DNA of 64,000 nucleotides from assembly GCF_000761155.1 (NCBI RefSeq), contig NZ_CP009533.1, positions 1,116,001 through 1,180,000 on the forward strand. The letters are read 5' to 3'. Source of the DNA: Pseudomonas rhizosphaerae. GTDB taxonomy: Bacteria; Pseudomonadota; Gammaproteobacteria; Pseudomonadales; Pseudomonadaceae. A program made the translations under genes and the position numbers. How positions within the stretch are numbered: the first letter of the stretch is position 1; each line of letters starts with the position of its first letter. Below, in pieces: positions 1 to 7,906 of this stretch. Under the pieces are notes generated by a model. It was not told the DNA's origin, did no database searches, and was given only the letters and a program-made list of their open reading frames with translations.

Positions 1-2
1 GT

Positions 3-881
3 TTGAATGCCTTTCTTGAGCGCGCCGAATCCGTGCTGGCGCGGCTCGAGCCTCTGCTGCCCGCGCTGCGCCCCGAGATCGATTGGAATCAGTGCCTGGC
101 CGCGCGCTGGCAGCGCGAGGGTCGCAGTGGCTATCTACTGCCACTGGAAGTCAGCCTCGACATGCGCCTGAGCGACCTGATCGGCGTCGATCAGCAGCGC
201 CAGCAACTGGCGCGCAACACGCAACAGTTTCTCGACGGCCATCCGGCCAACCACGCCCTGCTGTGGGGTTCACGGGGCACGGGCAAATCGTCGCTGGTGC
301 GTGCGTTGCTCGCCGAACACGCCGCCGCTGGACTGCGCCTGATCGAGATCGAGCGTGACCACCTGGCCGATCTGCCGCGGGTGGTCGAGCAGTTGCAGAA
401 GCTGCCGCAGCGCTTCGTGCTGTTTTGCGACGACCTGTCGTTCGAGGCGGGCGAGGGCGATTACCGGGTGCTCAAGAGCGTGCTCGACGGCTCGCTCGAG
501 CAGGCGCCGGACAACGTGCTGCTGTACGCCACCTCCAACCGTCGTCATCTGGTGCCCGAGCATCAGAGCGACAACGAGAACTGGTCGCGGGTCGACGGCG
601 AACTGCACCCCAGCGAAGCGGTGGAAGACAAGATCGCCTTGTCCGATCGGTTCGGGTTGTGGCTGTCGTTCTATCCGTTCACCCAGGAGCATTTCCTGCG
701 CGTAGTGGAACACTGGATCGGCGAGCTGGCCCGTGACAGCGGCTTGCAGTGGTCCCGTGACGAGCAATTGGACATTCTCGCTGTGCGCTGGGCAACCGGT
801 CGCGGCAACCGCAACGGCCGCTGCGCCTATCAATTTGCCCGATACTGGGTAGGTCTTAAACTGCTGGAGCAACAACCATGA
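3..881 (+). CDS. DUF815-type AAA ATPase, possibly 5'-truncated by the window
   Basis: Cytoplasmic P-loop ATPase of the DUF815 (AAA-like) group; its cellular role is not established. A Walker A motif GSRGTGKSS lies at residues 89-97, a Walker B-like stretch ending in FCDD at about 141-144, and a sensor-like segment LLYATSNRR at about 173-181. The only in-frame start inside the window is a TTG at the very edge, so the true start and its ribosome binding site may lie upstream. The stop overlaps the start of the methionine sulfoxide reductase gene by four bases (ATGA), which implies translational coupling. Assignment to the ATPase family is confident; the function is unknown. Confidence 0.8.
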   Translation: MNAFLERAESVLARLEPLLPALRPEIDWNQCLAARWQREGRSGYLLPLEVSLDMRLSDLIGVDQQRQQLARNTQQFLDGHPANHALLWGSRGTGKSSLVRALLAEHAAAGLRLIEIERDHLADLPRVVEQLQKLPQRFVLFCDDLSFEAGEGDYRVLKSVLDGSLEQAPDNVLLYATSNRRHLVPEHQSDNENWSRVDGELHPSEAVEDKIALSDRFGLWLSFYPFTQEHFLRVVEHWIGELARDSGLQWSRDEQLDILAVRWATGRGNRNGRCAYQFARYWVGLKLLEQQP

Positions 882-1369
882 TCGATCTGCAGGCCGCAGG
901 CGCGGGGCTGGAAGGCTACCGCATGCTGTGCGCTCAACTGGAATCGCTGTTGGCCGACGAGCGCGACTTCGTCGCCAATGCGGCGCAATTCTCGGCGTTT
1001 CTTTTCAACCAAGTGGACGAATTGAATTGGGCGGGTTTCTACCTGAACCGTAACGAGGAGTTGGTGCTGGGGCCTTTCCAGGGGCAGGTGGCGTGCGTGC
1101 GCATTCCGTTCGGCCGGGGCGTGTGTGGCGCAGCCGCAGCGAGCCAGCAGACTCAGCGGGTCGAGGACGTGCACGCGTTCCCTGGGCATATCGCCTGTGA
1201 CAGCGCCTCGAACAGCGAGCTGGTGATTCCGCTGATCAAGGACGGCAAGCTGATCGGTGTGCTGGATCTGGACAGCCCACGCACTGCACGCTTCAGCGAA
1301 GCGGACCAGCAAGGTATCGAACAGCTGGCAGCGATCTTCCTCGCCTCGACCGACTGCAGCCGCTACTGA
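878..1369 (+). CDS. msrC: Free methionine-(R)-sulfoxide reductase, GAF-domain type
   Basis: Reduces free methionine-R-sulfoxide in the cytosol. The 163-residue protein is a single GAF domain. It carries the three cysteines typical of fRMsr enzymes, here Cys73 (ACVRIPFG), Cys83 (GRGVCG) and Cys107 (HIACDS), followed by the conserved SELVIPL strand and a C-terminal GVLDLDSP segment. The ATG overlaps the stop of the upstream ATPase gene, and a GGAG ribosome binding site sits inside that gene's last codons. All three cysteines are present, so an active enzyme is expected. Confidence 0.88.
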   Translation: MIDLQAAGAGLEGYRMLCAQLESLLADERDFVANAAQFSAFLFNQVDELNWAGFYLNRNEELVLGPFQGQVACVRIPFGRGVCGAAAASQQTQRVEDVHAFPGHIACDSASNSELVIPLIKDGKLIGVLDLDSPRTARFSEADQQGIEQLAAIFLASTDCSRY

Positions 1370-1382
1370 AACGCTACCGTCC

Positions 1383-2141
1383 TCAGTCGTAGTTGGCTTT
1401 CTTCTGGAACGGGTCTTCTTTTTCGTCGGCCTTCAAACCGTCGGTGAGTTCGTTGACCTCGTCGCCGGTGGGTTCCATTTCGCTGAGGACCATGGCGTTG
1501 GTGCGCTTGAGCATCTTTTGCAGGTACTGCAATTGCTCCTGGTAGAGCACGGCGTCGGGTTGGCTCTTGAGGTACTGCACGCCGCGCTCGAAGGCCAGTC
1601 GAGCGCGGCCCGGCAGGCCTTCCCCCAGCAATTGCTGGCCCAGGTTATTGAAGAACTCGATGTGCAGCAGCACCAGGATGCTGCGAATCTCGCGGCCCCA
1701 GTGCTTGGTCTCGGCTGGGTTCAGGAAACCCTCCTGCGCGGCCCGGGTCACTTGCGCGTTCAGGGCTTCCAGCAGAAAGCGCACTTCCTTGGCCTGATCT
1801 TCGGTCATGATCGGAACAGGGGGATTGTTGATGGCAATGTCATCGCCCTTGGCGATTTCGCCTTGCAACTCTTCCAGGCGAGCCTTGAGCGGCGCGTTCT
1901 GCTTGTCGAGCAACAGCAGGCGCTGGCTGATGTTCAAGGCCAGTCGCGTGAGAAGCTGCTTGAGGGCAGGGGTCATCAGTTGACCGGGGAACGTCTCGTC
2001 GATGCGAGCGCAGCGGCGCAGGCGGTCGGTGAGTTCGAGCTTGTCGCGCGCCTTGGCCAGCTTGTTGCTCTCGACCATGTTGTTGAGCAGGCCGATGACG
2101 ATAAGAATGGCGATCCCCGTTACGATGAACAGGGTGATCAT
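1383..2141 (-). CDS. Unknown membrane-anchored coiled-coil protein
   Basis: I do not recognise a named family. The chosen ATG gives 252 residues; a GTG twelve bases upstream (position 2153) has a slightly better purine-rich ribosome binding site and is an alternative. The N-terminus is one strong transmembrane helix (ITLFIVTGIAILIVIGLL). It is followed by a charged, helix-rich region with several coiled-coil-like stretches (ELTDRLRRC, LARLEELQGEI-like repeats) and an acidic/lysine-rich tail. This suggests a signal-anchored protein with its bulk on one side of the inner membrane. It converges with the upstream fRMsr gene, leaving only 13 bases between the two stops. Confidence 0.65.
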   Translation of the reverse strand: MITLFIVTGIAILIVIGLLNNMVESNKLAKARDKLELTDRLRRCARIDETFPGQLMTPALKQLLTRLALNISQRLLLLDKQNAPLKARLEELQGEIAKGDDIAINNPPVPIMTEDQAKEVRFLLEALNAQVTRAAQEGFLNPAETKHWGREIRSILVLLHIEFFNNLGQQLLGEGLPGRARLAFERGVQYLKSQPDAVLYQEQLQYLQKMLKRTNAMVLSEMEPTGDEVNELTDGLKADEKEDPFQKKANYD

Positions 2142-2392
2142 GAGTGGAGTCACCGGTGAGCTCTCAAGGTTGAGTGAAGTTGAAGTGTAGGGCCGGTCTG
2201 TCGACACGGATAGCACAACACGCTGCGGCGCGCTCATATGATCCGTATCGACGTCTACCGTGACTATGGCTTTGTGCTACCACTGGTGTCAAAGCTTATG
2301 GGTCTCGTATGTACAGCCGCTTCCTGCACAGCACCGGGTCGGCGCTCAAAGCACAGTGAAGTCATTGATTTAAATAAATTTATAACAGGGGG

Positions 2393-2421
2393 TTGACGAC
2401 CCTCGAAAGCATCCATAGAAT
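2393..2421 (+). promoter_or_regulatory. sigma70 promoter of the Glu/Gly tRNA cluster
   Basis: A TTGACG -35 (2393-2398) and a TAGAAT -10 (2416-2421) are separated by exactly 17 bp. They are followed by a GC-only discriminator (gcgcgcc), as expected for a stable-RNA promoter under stringent control. The rest of the 2142-2482 interval shows nothing else I can support. Confidence 0.75.
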
Positions 2422-2482
2422 GCGCGCCACTTGCAGCGTAAAGCACACACCGAAGCGCAGTAAGTAGTGAATGTTGTAGCGT

Positions 2483-2558
2483 GTCCCCTTCGTCTAGTGG
2501 CCTAGGACACCGCCCTTTCACGGCGGTAACAGGGGTTCGAGTCCCCTAGGGGACGCCA
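2483..2558 (+). tRNA. tRNA-Glu (TTC), copy 1
   Basis: A 76-nt cloverleaf with a GTCCCCT/AGGGGAC acceptor stem, TTC anticodon in an intact CCGCC/GGCGG stem, GTTCGAGT T-loop and encoded CCA. Identical in sequence to the copies at 2740, 47472 and 47720. Confidence 0.97.
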
Positions 2559-2560
2559 TT

Positions 2561-2636
<76 letters not shown>

Positions 2637-2739
2637 GTTTAAGCAGTGTGGCTCTCGGGCGGCACTGAGTGAAACCAGTATCCAGTCTTCGGGCATGGGT
2701 CTGGGCGCCGGAATACACACCATGTGTTTCGGTTAGCGT

Positions 2740-2815
2740 GTCCCCTTCGTCTAGTGGCCTAGGACACCGCCCTTTCACGGCGGTAACAGGGGTTCGAGTC
2801 CCCTAGGGGACGCCA
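2740..2815 (+). tRNA. tRNA-Glu (TTC), copy 2
   Basis: Identical to the first tRNA-Glu, offset by 257 bp. The spacer before it differs from that before copy 1, apart from a short tagcgt just ahead of the gene. Confidence 0.97.
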
Positions 2816-2818
2816 TTT

Positions 2819-2894
<76 letters not shown>

Positions 2895-2904
2895 AATTCA
2901 ATGA

Positions 2905-2934
2905 AAACGCCGCTCAGAAATGAGCGGCGTTTTT
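2905..2934 (+). terminator. Rho-independent terminator of the Glu/Gly tRNA cluster
   Basis: A perfect stem CGCCGCTCA/TGAGCGGCG with a four-base loop is followed by TTTTT. It begins about 15 bases after the last tRNA CCA. Confidence 0.9.
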
Positions 2935-2977
2935 GTTCGTGCGTCTTTTTTTGAGGGAACTGCACCGTGGTGGGCTT

Positions 2978-3043
2978 TTCGCGGCCACTGACCGCTCCCA
3001 CGGGGTCAGGTGACTATCTGTGGGAGCGGTCAACGGCCGCGAA
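2978..3043. repeat. REPIN: inverted pair of type-A REP palindromes
   Basis: Left arm TTCGCGGCCACTGACCGCTC and its inverted partner GGAGCGGTCAACGGCCGCGAA are separated by about 17 bp. The same REP type forms the array at 5733 and the pair at 45430. It lies five bases beyond the stop of the TauD remnant. Confidence 0.85.
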
Positions 3044-3047
3044 GGGT

Positions 3048-3227
3048 TCAACGCGGCTTATCGGCGCTGGCCCGGCGCCGATGGGGTATGTCATCGTCGG
3101 CGATCAGCACCCGCTCCATGACCCGGGGGAAATCGCCGTAGTTGTACACCGGGTCATGCAGTGCGGCGCGGTTGTCCCAGAACGCCACATCGCCCGGTTG
3201 CCATTTGAAGCGCACAGGGTATTCGGG
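3048..3227 (-). pseudogene. 3' remnant of a TauD/TfdA-family (taurine or alkylsulfate) dioxygenase
   Basis: On the minus strand 59 sense codons and a TGA encode the C-terminal end of an Fe(II)/2-oxoglutarate dioxygenase. The visible motif is a beta-strand VRFKWQPGDVAFWDNRAALH, whose last His matches the distal iron-ligand His of TauD/AtsK. It is followed by PRVMERVLI, whose Arg matches the 2-oxoglutarate-binding Arg. The N-terminal three quarters, including the HxD ligands, are missing, and there is no start codon. The fragment begins in frame directly after the TGA of the FMN monooxygenase gene. That fits a deletion that removed the 5' part of a former third gene of the SBP-monooxygenase operon. 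Confidence 0.82.
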
Positions 3228-4562
3228 TCAGGCCACAGCTTCATCCTGACGCGGTCTCGCGTTGCGGTTGGCAGGCACCTCCAGACCGAGGTTGTCGCGC
3301 AGGGTCAGGCCGGGGTATTCGGTGCGCAACAGGCCGCGTTGCTGAAGGATCGGCACCACGTAGCGGGTGAAGTATTCGAGGCCGTCGGGCAACAGCGAGT
3401 TGATGATGAACCCGTCGGCGGCGTGGCCCTCGAACCAGGCTTGCACGGCGTCGGCAACCTCTTCGGGCAGGCCGACGAAATCCCGTTCGGGCTTGGCAAA
3501 GCGCAGGGCCACTTCGCGCAAGGTGAGGTGCTCGTCACGGGCCAGTTGCTTGATCCGCTCGGACGTACCCTTGTGGCTGTTGGCGCCCAGGTCGCCGAGG
3601 TCGGGGAAGGGGGCGTCCAGATCGTGGCCGCTGAAGTTGTAGTCGTTGAACGGGCGGCCCAGGGCGACGATGGCGTCTTCGATGCCGACCAGGTCTGCGG
3701 CCTCTTGATAGCGACGCTCGACCTCTTCGCGATCGCGCCCGGTGATCGGGCTGATGCCCGGCAGGACGAACAATTTGTCCGGATTGCGACCGGCGCTTGC
3801 AGCGCGTTGTTTGAGGTCCTGGTAATAGGCGCGCGACTCGGTGAACGACTCGTGTCGGCAGAAGATCGCATCGGCGTTCTGGGCGGCGAAATTGCGGCCG
3901 TCTTCGGAAACGCCGGCCTGGAAGATCACCGGTTGGCCTTGGCGCGAACGAGCGATGTTCAGTGGTCCCTTGACCTGGAAGAACTCGCCACGATGGTTCA
4001 GTGCGTGCAGTTTGCTGCGGTCGAAGAACTCGCCGGTGGCCTTGTTGCGGGTGAAAGCGTCGTCCTCCCAGGAATCCCATAGTCCCTTGACCACATCCAC
4101 GTGTTCCCGGGCGATCTTGTAGCGCACGGCATGGGGTGGATGCTCGGCCTTGCTGAAGTTGTCGGCGGTGCCTGAAAGCCACGAGGTGACCACGTTCCAG
4201 CCGGCGCGGCCGCCGCTGATGTGATCGAGGGAGGCCAGTTGCCGGGCGACCTGGTAGGGCTCGGTGTAGCTGACTGTGATGGTGGCGACCAGGCCGATGT
4301 GCTCGGTGGTGGCGGCCAGCGCCGAGAGCAGGGTCAGCGGCTCGAAGCGGTTGAGGTAATGGGGGCTTGAGCGTTCGTGGATGTGCAGGCTGTCGGCGAT
4401 GAAGGCGAAGTCGAAGCGGGCGTCTTCGGCCAGCCGCGCCTGGTGTTGGTAGTAACGCAGGTTGGTACTGGCGTCGGCCAGCGCCTGCGGATGCCGCCAC
4501 TCGCCCCAGCCGTGCCCTACGCCGTGGATCATGGCGCCCAGTTTCACTTGTCTTGTGCTCAT
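3228..4562 (-). CDS. FMN-dependent monooxygenase, NtaA/SnaA/DszA family (LLM class)
   Basis: Flavin-dependent monooxygenase expected to use FMNH2 and O2 to attack a carbon-sulfur or carbon-nitrogen bond of an organosulfur compound in the cytosol. The 444 residues are full length for the NtaA/SnaA/DszA family. They show the LLM-fold landmarks: an early ARLAEDARFDFAFIADSL segment, SGGRAGWNVVTSW at about 115-127, and a late FVGLPEEVAD segment. The ATG is preceded by AGGAG. The gene follows the SsuA-like gene by 12 bases, so the two form an operon. The protein contains only two Met and one Cys, typical of sulfur-starvation proteins. The exact substrate cannot be read from sequence. Confidence 0.88.
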   Translation of the reverse strand: MSTRQVKLGAMIHGVGHGWGEWRHPQALADASTNLRYYQHQARLAEDARFDFAFIADSLHIHERSSPHYLNRFEPLTLLSALAATTEHIGLVATITVSYTEPYQVARQLASLDHISGGRAGWNVVTSWLSGTADNFSKAEHPPHAVRYKIAREHVDVVKGLWDSWEDDAFTRNKATGEFFDRSKLHALNHRGEFFQVKGPLNIARSRQGQPVIFQAGVSEDGRNFAAQNADAIFCRHESFTESRAYYQDLKQRAASAGRNPDKLFVLPGISPITGRDREEVERRYQEAADLVGIEDAIVALGRPFNDYNFSGHDLDAPFPDLGDLGANSHKGTSERIKQLARDEHLTLREVALRFAKPERDFVGLPEEVADAVQAWFEGHAADGFIINSLLPDGLEYFTRYVVPILQQRGLLRTEYPGLTLRDNLGLEVPANRNARPRQDEAVA

Positions 4563-4574
4563 GGAAATCTCCTG

Positions 4575-5552
4575 TTATGGCGCGCTGGCCAGCGGGGTCT
4601 GGGTGGGTGCGCGGAAGTCGTTGAAGTGTTTGTCGAAGCCTTGGGCGACCTTGACTGGCTGCGCCAGCACGCCTTCTTCCAGATAGATGTCGGCGGTCTG
4701 CTGCAGGTCGGCGATCACCGCGTCGGTGATCTCGGCGCGCGTGTAGCGGGTCTCGTTGACCGAGGCCAGGTGCACCGCCAAGGGCAGGCGGGTGACCTGG
4801 GCCTGAGCGGCAGCGAACTCGTCGTGGTGGGTGTTGGCCCACTGGTAGGCACGCTCCAGGCGCACGACGAAGTCCTCGACCTGAGCGCGCTTGGTTTCGG
4901 TGGCCTGCTGGGTGGCCACCAGGTAGGTGTTGTTGGTCAACAGGTCGGTGCCCTTGCGCAGGATGCGGGCGTTGCCCTGGTTCAGCGCAATGGTGGTGTA
5001 GGGGTCCCAGGTCGACCAGGCGTCGGCATCGCCGGATTGCAGTGCGCCCTGGGCGTCGCTGGGCAGCAAATTGACGAAGGTGATGTCGGCGGTTTTCAGG
5101 CCCGCGTCACGCAAGGCCTTGATCACCAGAAAGTGGCCGATGGAACCGCGGTTGGTGACCACGCGCTTGCCCTTGAGGTCGGCAACCGACTGCAGCGGCG
5201 AGTCCTTGGGCACCAGGATGGAGGTGGTGTAGCGGCCTTCGAAGTGAGTGATGCTGACGGCCTTGAGCGGCGCGCCGGAACCCAGCGCAAACACGTAGGG
5301 CGCATCGCCCAAGTAGCCCACGTCCACCGCACCCGCGTTCAGCGCTTCACCCAGGGGCGCGGCGGCGGCGAACTCGGAAAACTCGATGGGATAGGGCACG
5401 TCCTTGAGCTCGCCTGCAGCGCTGAGCAACAGCTTCAGGGTGGATTTCTGGTTGGCGACACGCAGCGGTTCGAGCTTGTCGGCCCAGGCCAGCGGGCCGG
5501 TGGCTAGCAGCCCTGCGGCCAGGAAAAAGGAAAGCACACGAAAACGGGTCAT
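4575..5552 (-). CDS. SsuA-type ABC substrate-binding protein (aliphatic sulfonate-like), copy 1
   Basis: Periplasmic binding protein that delivers a sulfonate-like solute to an SsuBC-type transporter. The ATG at 5552 has a consensus AGGAG and gives 325 residues. A signal peptide of about 24 residues ends in LAWA before DKLEPLRVANQ. The mature part has the NMT1/SsuA landmarks: a DVGYLGDAPYVFAL region, VADLKGKRVVTNRGS and a SGDADAWSTWDPYT loop. The mature protein has no methionine and no cysteine at all, which is striking and fits expression under sulfur limitation. No permease or ATPase lies in this transcript; SsuB/SsuC are 6 kb upstream in the same orientation. Confidence 0.88.
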   Translation of the reverse strand: MTRFRVLSFFLAAGLLATGPLAWADKLEPLRVANQKSTLKLLLSAAGELKDVPYPIEFSEFAAAAPLGEALNAGAVDVGYLGDAPYVFALGSGAPLKAVSITHFEGRYTTSILVPKDSPLQSVADLKGKRVVTNRGSIGHFLVIKALRDAGLKTADITFVNLLPSDAQGALQSGDADAWSTWDPYTTIALNQGNARILRKGTDLLTNNTYLVATQQATETKRAQVEDFVVRLERAYQWANTHHDEFAAAQAQVTRLPLAVHLASVNETRYTRAEITDAVIADLQQTADIYLEEGVLAQPVKVAQGFDKHFNDFRAPTQTPLASAP

Positions 5553-5698
5553 GAACAGCGACTCCTGAAGAGGGATTGAGTTACCTCCACCAGGCAAGGG
5601 GTCGGTCTGCGTTCAAACTAAAGCTCTAAAGGAGCGCTGTGAAATGACATTTAGTTCTATGTTAATTATTCTTTTTGTGGATTAATTTAATTTCAAGT

Positions 5699-5715
5699 TA
5701 TGCGTAACTCGCATA
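5699..5715. promoter_or_regulatory. Inverted repeat in the SsuA-1 promoter region, candidate operator
   Basis: TATGCG-N5-CGCATA is a perfect 6-bp inverted repeat inside an AT-rich stretch (5640-5718) that contrasts with the GC-rich surroundings. It sits about 150 bp upstream of the SsuA-type ATG. The right half CGCATATTA is shared with the element at 16431-16460 near the LysR gene. A LysR/CysB-class operator is plausible but not proven. Confidence 0.45.
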
Positions 5716-5732
5716 TTAAAGGGCGGCCTGAT

Positions 5733-6279
5733 GTGGGAGCGGTCCGTGGCCGCGAAGAAGGCGCTATGGTGGATCTGACTGAACGCGGTGACTGATTCGC
5801 GGCCGATGACCGCTCCCACGGGGACCATGATCCCAAGTGGGAGCGGTCCGTGGCCGCGAAGAAGGCGCTATGGTGTATCTGACTGAACGCGGTGACTGAT
5901 TCGCGGCCGATGACCGCTCCCACGGGGACCATGTTCCCAAGTGGGAGCGGTCCGTGGCCGCGAAGAAGGCGCTATGGTGTATCTGACTGAACGCGGTGAC
6001 TGATTCGCGGCCGATGACCGCTCCCACGGGGACCATGTTCCCAAGTGGGAGCGGTCCGTGGCCGCGAAGAAGGCGCTATGGTGTATCTGACTAAACGCGG
6101 TGGACTGATTCGCGGCCGATGACCGCTCCTACGGGGACCATGTTCCCAAGTGGGAGCGGTCCGTGGCCGCGAAGAAGGCGCTATGGTGTATCTGACTGAA
6201 CGCGGTGACTGGTTCGCGGCCGATGACCGCTCCCACGGGCGACCGTGTTCCCAGGGGAAGAGGTCCGGGCCGCGAAAGG
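5733..6279. repeat. Tandem array of five 104-105 bp REPIN units plus a degenerate sixth
   Basis: Each unit begins GTGGGAGCGGTCCGTGGCC and contains the inverted arm CGCGGCCGATGACCGCTCCC, plus a constant ~45-bp core. Units start at 5733, 5837, 5941, 6045 and 6150; the fourth has one inserted G. A decayed arm follows at about 6253-6279. Units are nearly identical, with few point differences. The array lies between the ABC ATPase gene stop and the SsuA-1 promoter and fills the otherwise gene-free interval 5553-6286. Confidence 0.92.
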
Positions 6280-6286
6280 GGCAGGA

Positions 6287-7906
6287 CTATGCTAGGGCCC
6301 GCCGGCGATTGCCGGGTACCGCGTCGAGCAGTGCCTGGGTGTAGGTATTTGACGGCTGGTTGAACAGTTGAGCGGTGGGGCCTTGATCGACGATGCGACC
6401 CTGGCGCATGACCAAGACGTCATCGGCCACGTTGGCGATCACCGCCAGATCGTGCGAAACGATCACATAGGCGATACCCAGCTCGCGTTGCAGTTCGTCC
6501 AGCAGGTCGAGAATCTGCCGCTGCACCGAAACATCCAGCGCTGATACCGGCTCGTCCAGCAGTACCAGATCGGGCTGCAACGCCAGCGCCCGAGCGATGG
6601 CCACGCGCTGGCGCTGACCGCCGGACAGTTCCCTGGGCAGGCGGTCGAGAAAGTGCGTCGGCAAGTGCACTCGCTCGATCAATTCACGCGCGGCCCGATC
6701 CAGCTCCGCACCTTTGGCCAGGCCGAACGACACCAGCGGCTCGACGATGCTGTCGAAAATCGACAGGCGCGGGTCCAGTGCTGCGAAGGGGTTCTGCTGC
6801 ACCAGTTGCATGCGCCGGCGCAGTGGCCTGAATTGTCGCCAGCCGAAGTCGGTCACGTCCTGTTCGGCAAATTCGATGCGTCCGCTGTCGGCTTTTTCCA
6901 ATCCCAGGGCGATGCGCAGCGCCGTGCTCTTGCCCGAGCCCGATTCGCCGACGATGCCCAGGGTGCGACCGGCGCAGACCTGGAAACTGACATCGGCCAG
7001 CGCCTGGAAGCGATCGGCCTGGCCGCGCACCCGGGGCAGGCGGTAATGCTTGCTCACCGCCGTCAGCGCCAGCAGGGGTGTTTGCCCCGAGGCGGCCACC
7101 GGGCGCGGTGCGCGGGGCTCGGCGAACGCCGGCGCGGCGGCGATCAGCGCGCGGGTATAGGGCTGTCTCGGGTTGGCCAGCACCTGGTGTGGCGTGCCCT
7201 GTTCGACCAAAGCGCCGGCCTTCATCACCAGCACGCGGTCGGCTCGGTCGGCAGCCACGCCTAGGTCGTGCGTGATGATCAGCAGGGAAATGCCGCGCTC
7301 GCGTACCAGCCCTTCGAGATGGTCGAGGATGCGCCGTTGCACGGTGACGTCCAGGGCGCTGGTGGGCTCATCGGCGATGATCAAACGTGGGTTGCCGGCC
7401 AGGGCGATGGCGATCAGTACCCGTTGGCGCATGCCGCCGGACAACTCATGGGGGTATTGCCGAGCGCGCAGCTGCGGGTTGTCCAGACCCACCTGAGCCA
7501 GCAGTTCGCCGACATCGGCGTCCACCCCTAGGTAGCGCGCGCCTTTGGCCAGCACCAGCGCTTCGGCGATCTGGCAGCCGATGCGCTGGGTCGGATTGAG
7601 ACTGACCATCGGGTCTTGCGGCACCAGGCCGATGGTGCGGCCGCGCAACTGGCGTTTGGTCCGTTCGGTGGCCTGGCTCAGGTCCTGACCAGCCACCAAC
7701 AGGCGCCCGGCGGTCACCACGGCGCTGTCCGGCAGCAAGCCAAGAATGGCGTTGGCGATGGTGGTCTTGCCCGAGCCGGATTCACCGACGATGGCCAGGG
7801 TCTCGCCTTGCATCAGGCTGAACGACACATCCGTCACGGCCTGGGTCTGTTGCGCGCCGTGGCGGTAGGCGATGCCCAGGTTGTGCACTTCAATGAGCGG
7901 ATTCAT
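6287..7906 (-). CDS. Fused two-domain ABC ATPase of a peptide/opine-type importer (DppD-DppF fusion)
   Basis: Energises the two permeases encoded upstream. Two complete ABC cassettes lie in one 539-residue chain. The first has Walker A GESGSGKTT at about 41-49 and signature LSGGMRQRV. The second has GESGSGKST and signature [15 protein letters not shown]; both keep a DEP Walker B. The organisation resembles GsiA or YejF. The ATG overlaps the stop of the permease gene by four bases. It is the last gene of a four-gene transcript (SBP, permease, permease, ATPase). The substrate is unknown; its place in the sulfur island suggests an organosulfur compound such as a thiol peptide. Confidence 0.9.
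   Translation of the reverse strand: MNPLIEVHNLGIAYRHGAQQTQAVTDVSFSLMQGETLAIVGESGSGKTTIANAILGLLPDSAVVTAGRLLVAGQDLSQATERTKRQLRGRTIGLVPQDPMVSLNPTQRIGCQIAEALVLAKGARYLGVDADVGELLAQVGLDNPQLRARQYPHELSGGMRQRVLIAIALAGNPRLIIADEPTSALDVTVQRRILDHLEGLVRERGISLLIITHDLGVAADRADRVLVMKAGALVEQGTPHQVLANPRQPYTRALIAAAPAFAEPRAPRPVAASGQTPLLALTAVSKHYRLPRVRGQADRFQALADVSFQVCAGRTLGIVGESGSGKSTALRIALGLEKADSGRIEFAEQDVTDFGWRQFRPLRRRMQLVQQNPFAALDPRLSIFDSIVEPLVSFGLAKGAELDRAARELIERVHLPTHFLDRLPRELSGGQRQRVAIARALALQPDLVLLDEPVSALDVSVQRQILDLLDELQRELGIAYVIVSHDLAVIANVADDVLVMRQGRIVDQGPTAQLFNQPSNTYTQALLDAVPGNRRRALA

Noticed and set aside
5733..6279. Possible CRISPR array (regular repeats)
   Set aside because: Units are 104 bp and almost wholly identical with no variable spacers, each contains REP inverted arms, and no cas genes are present.
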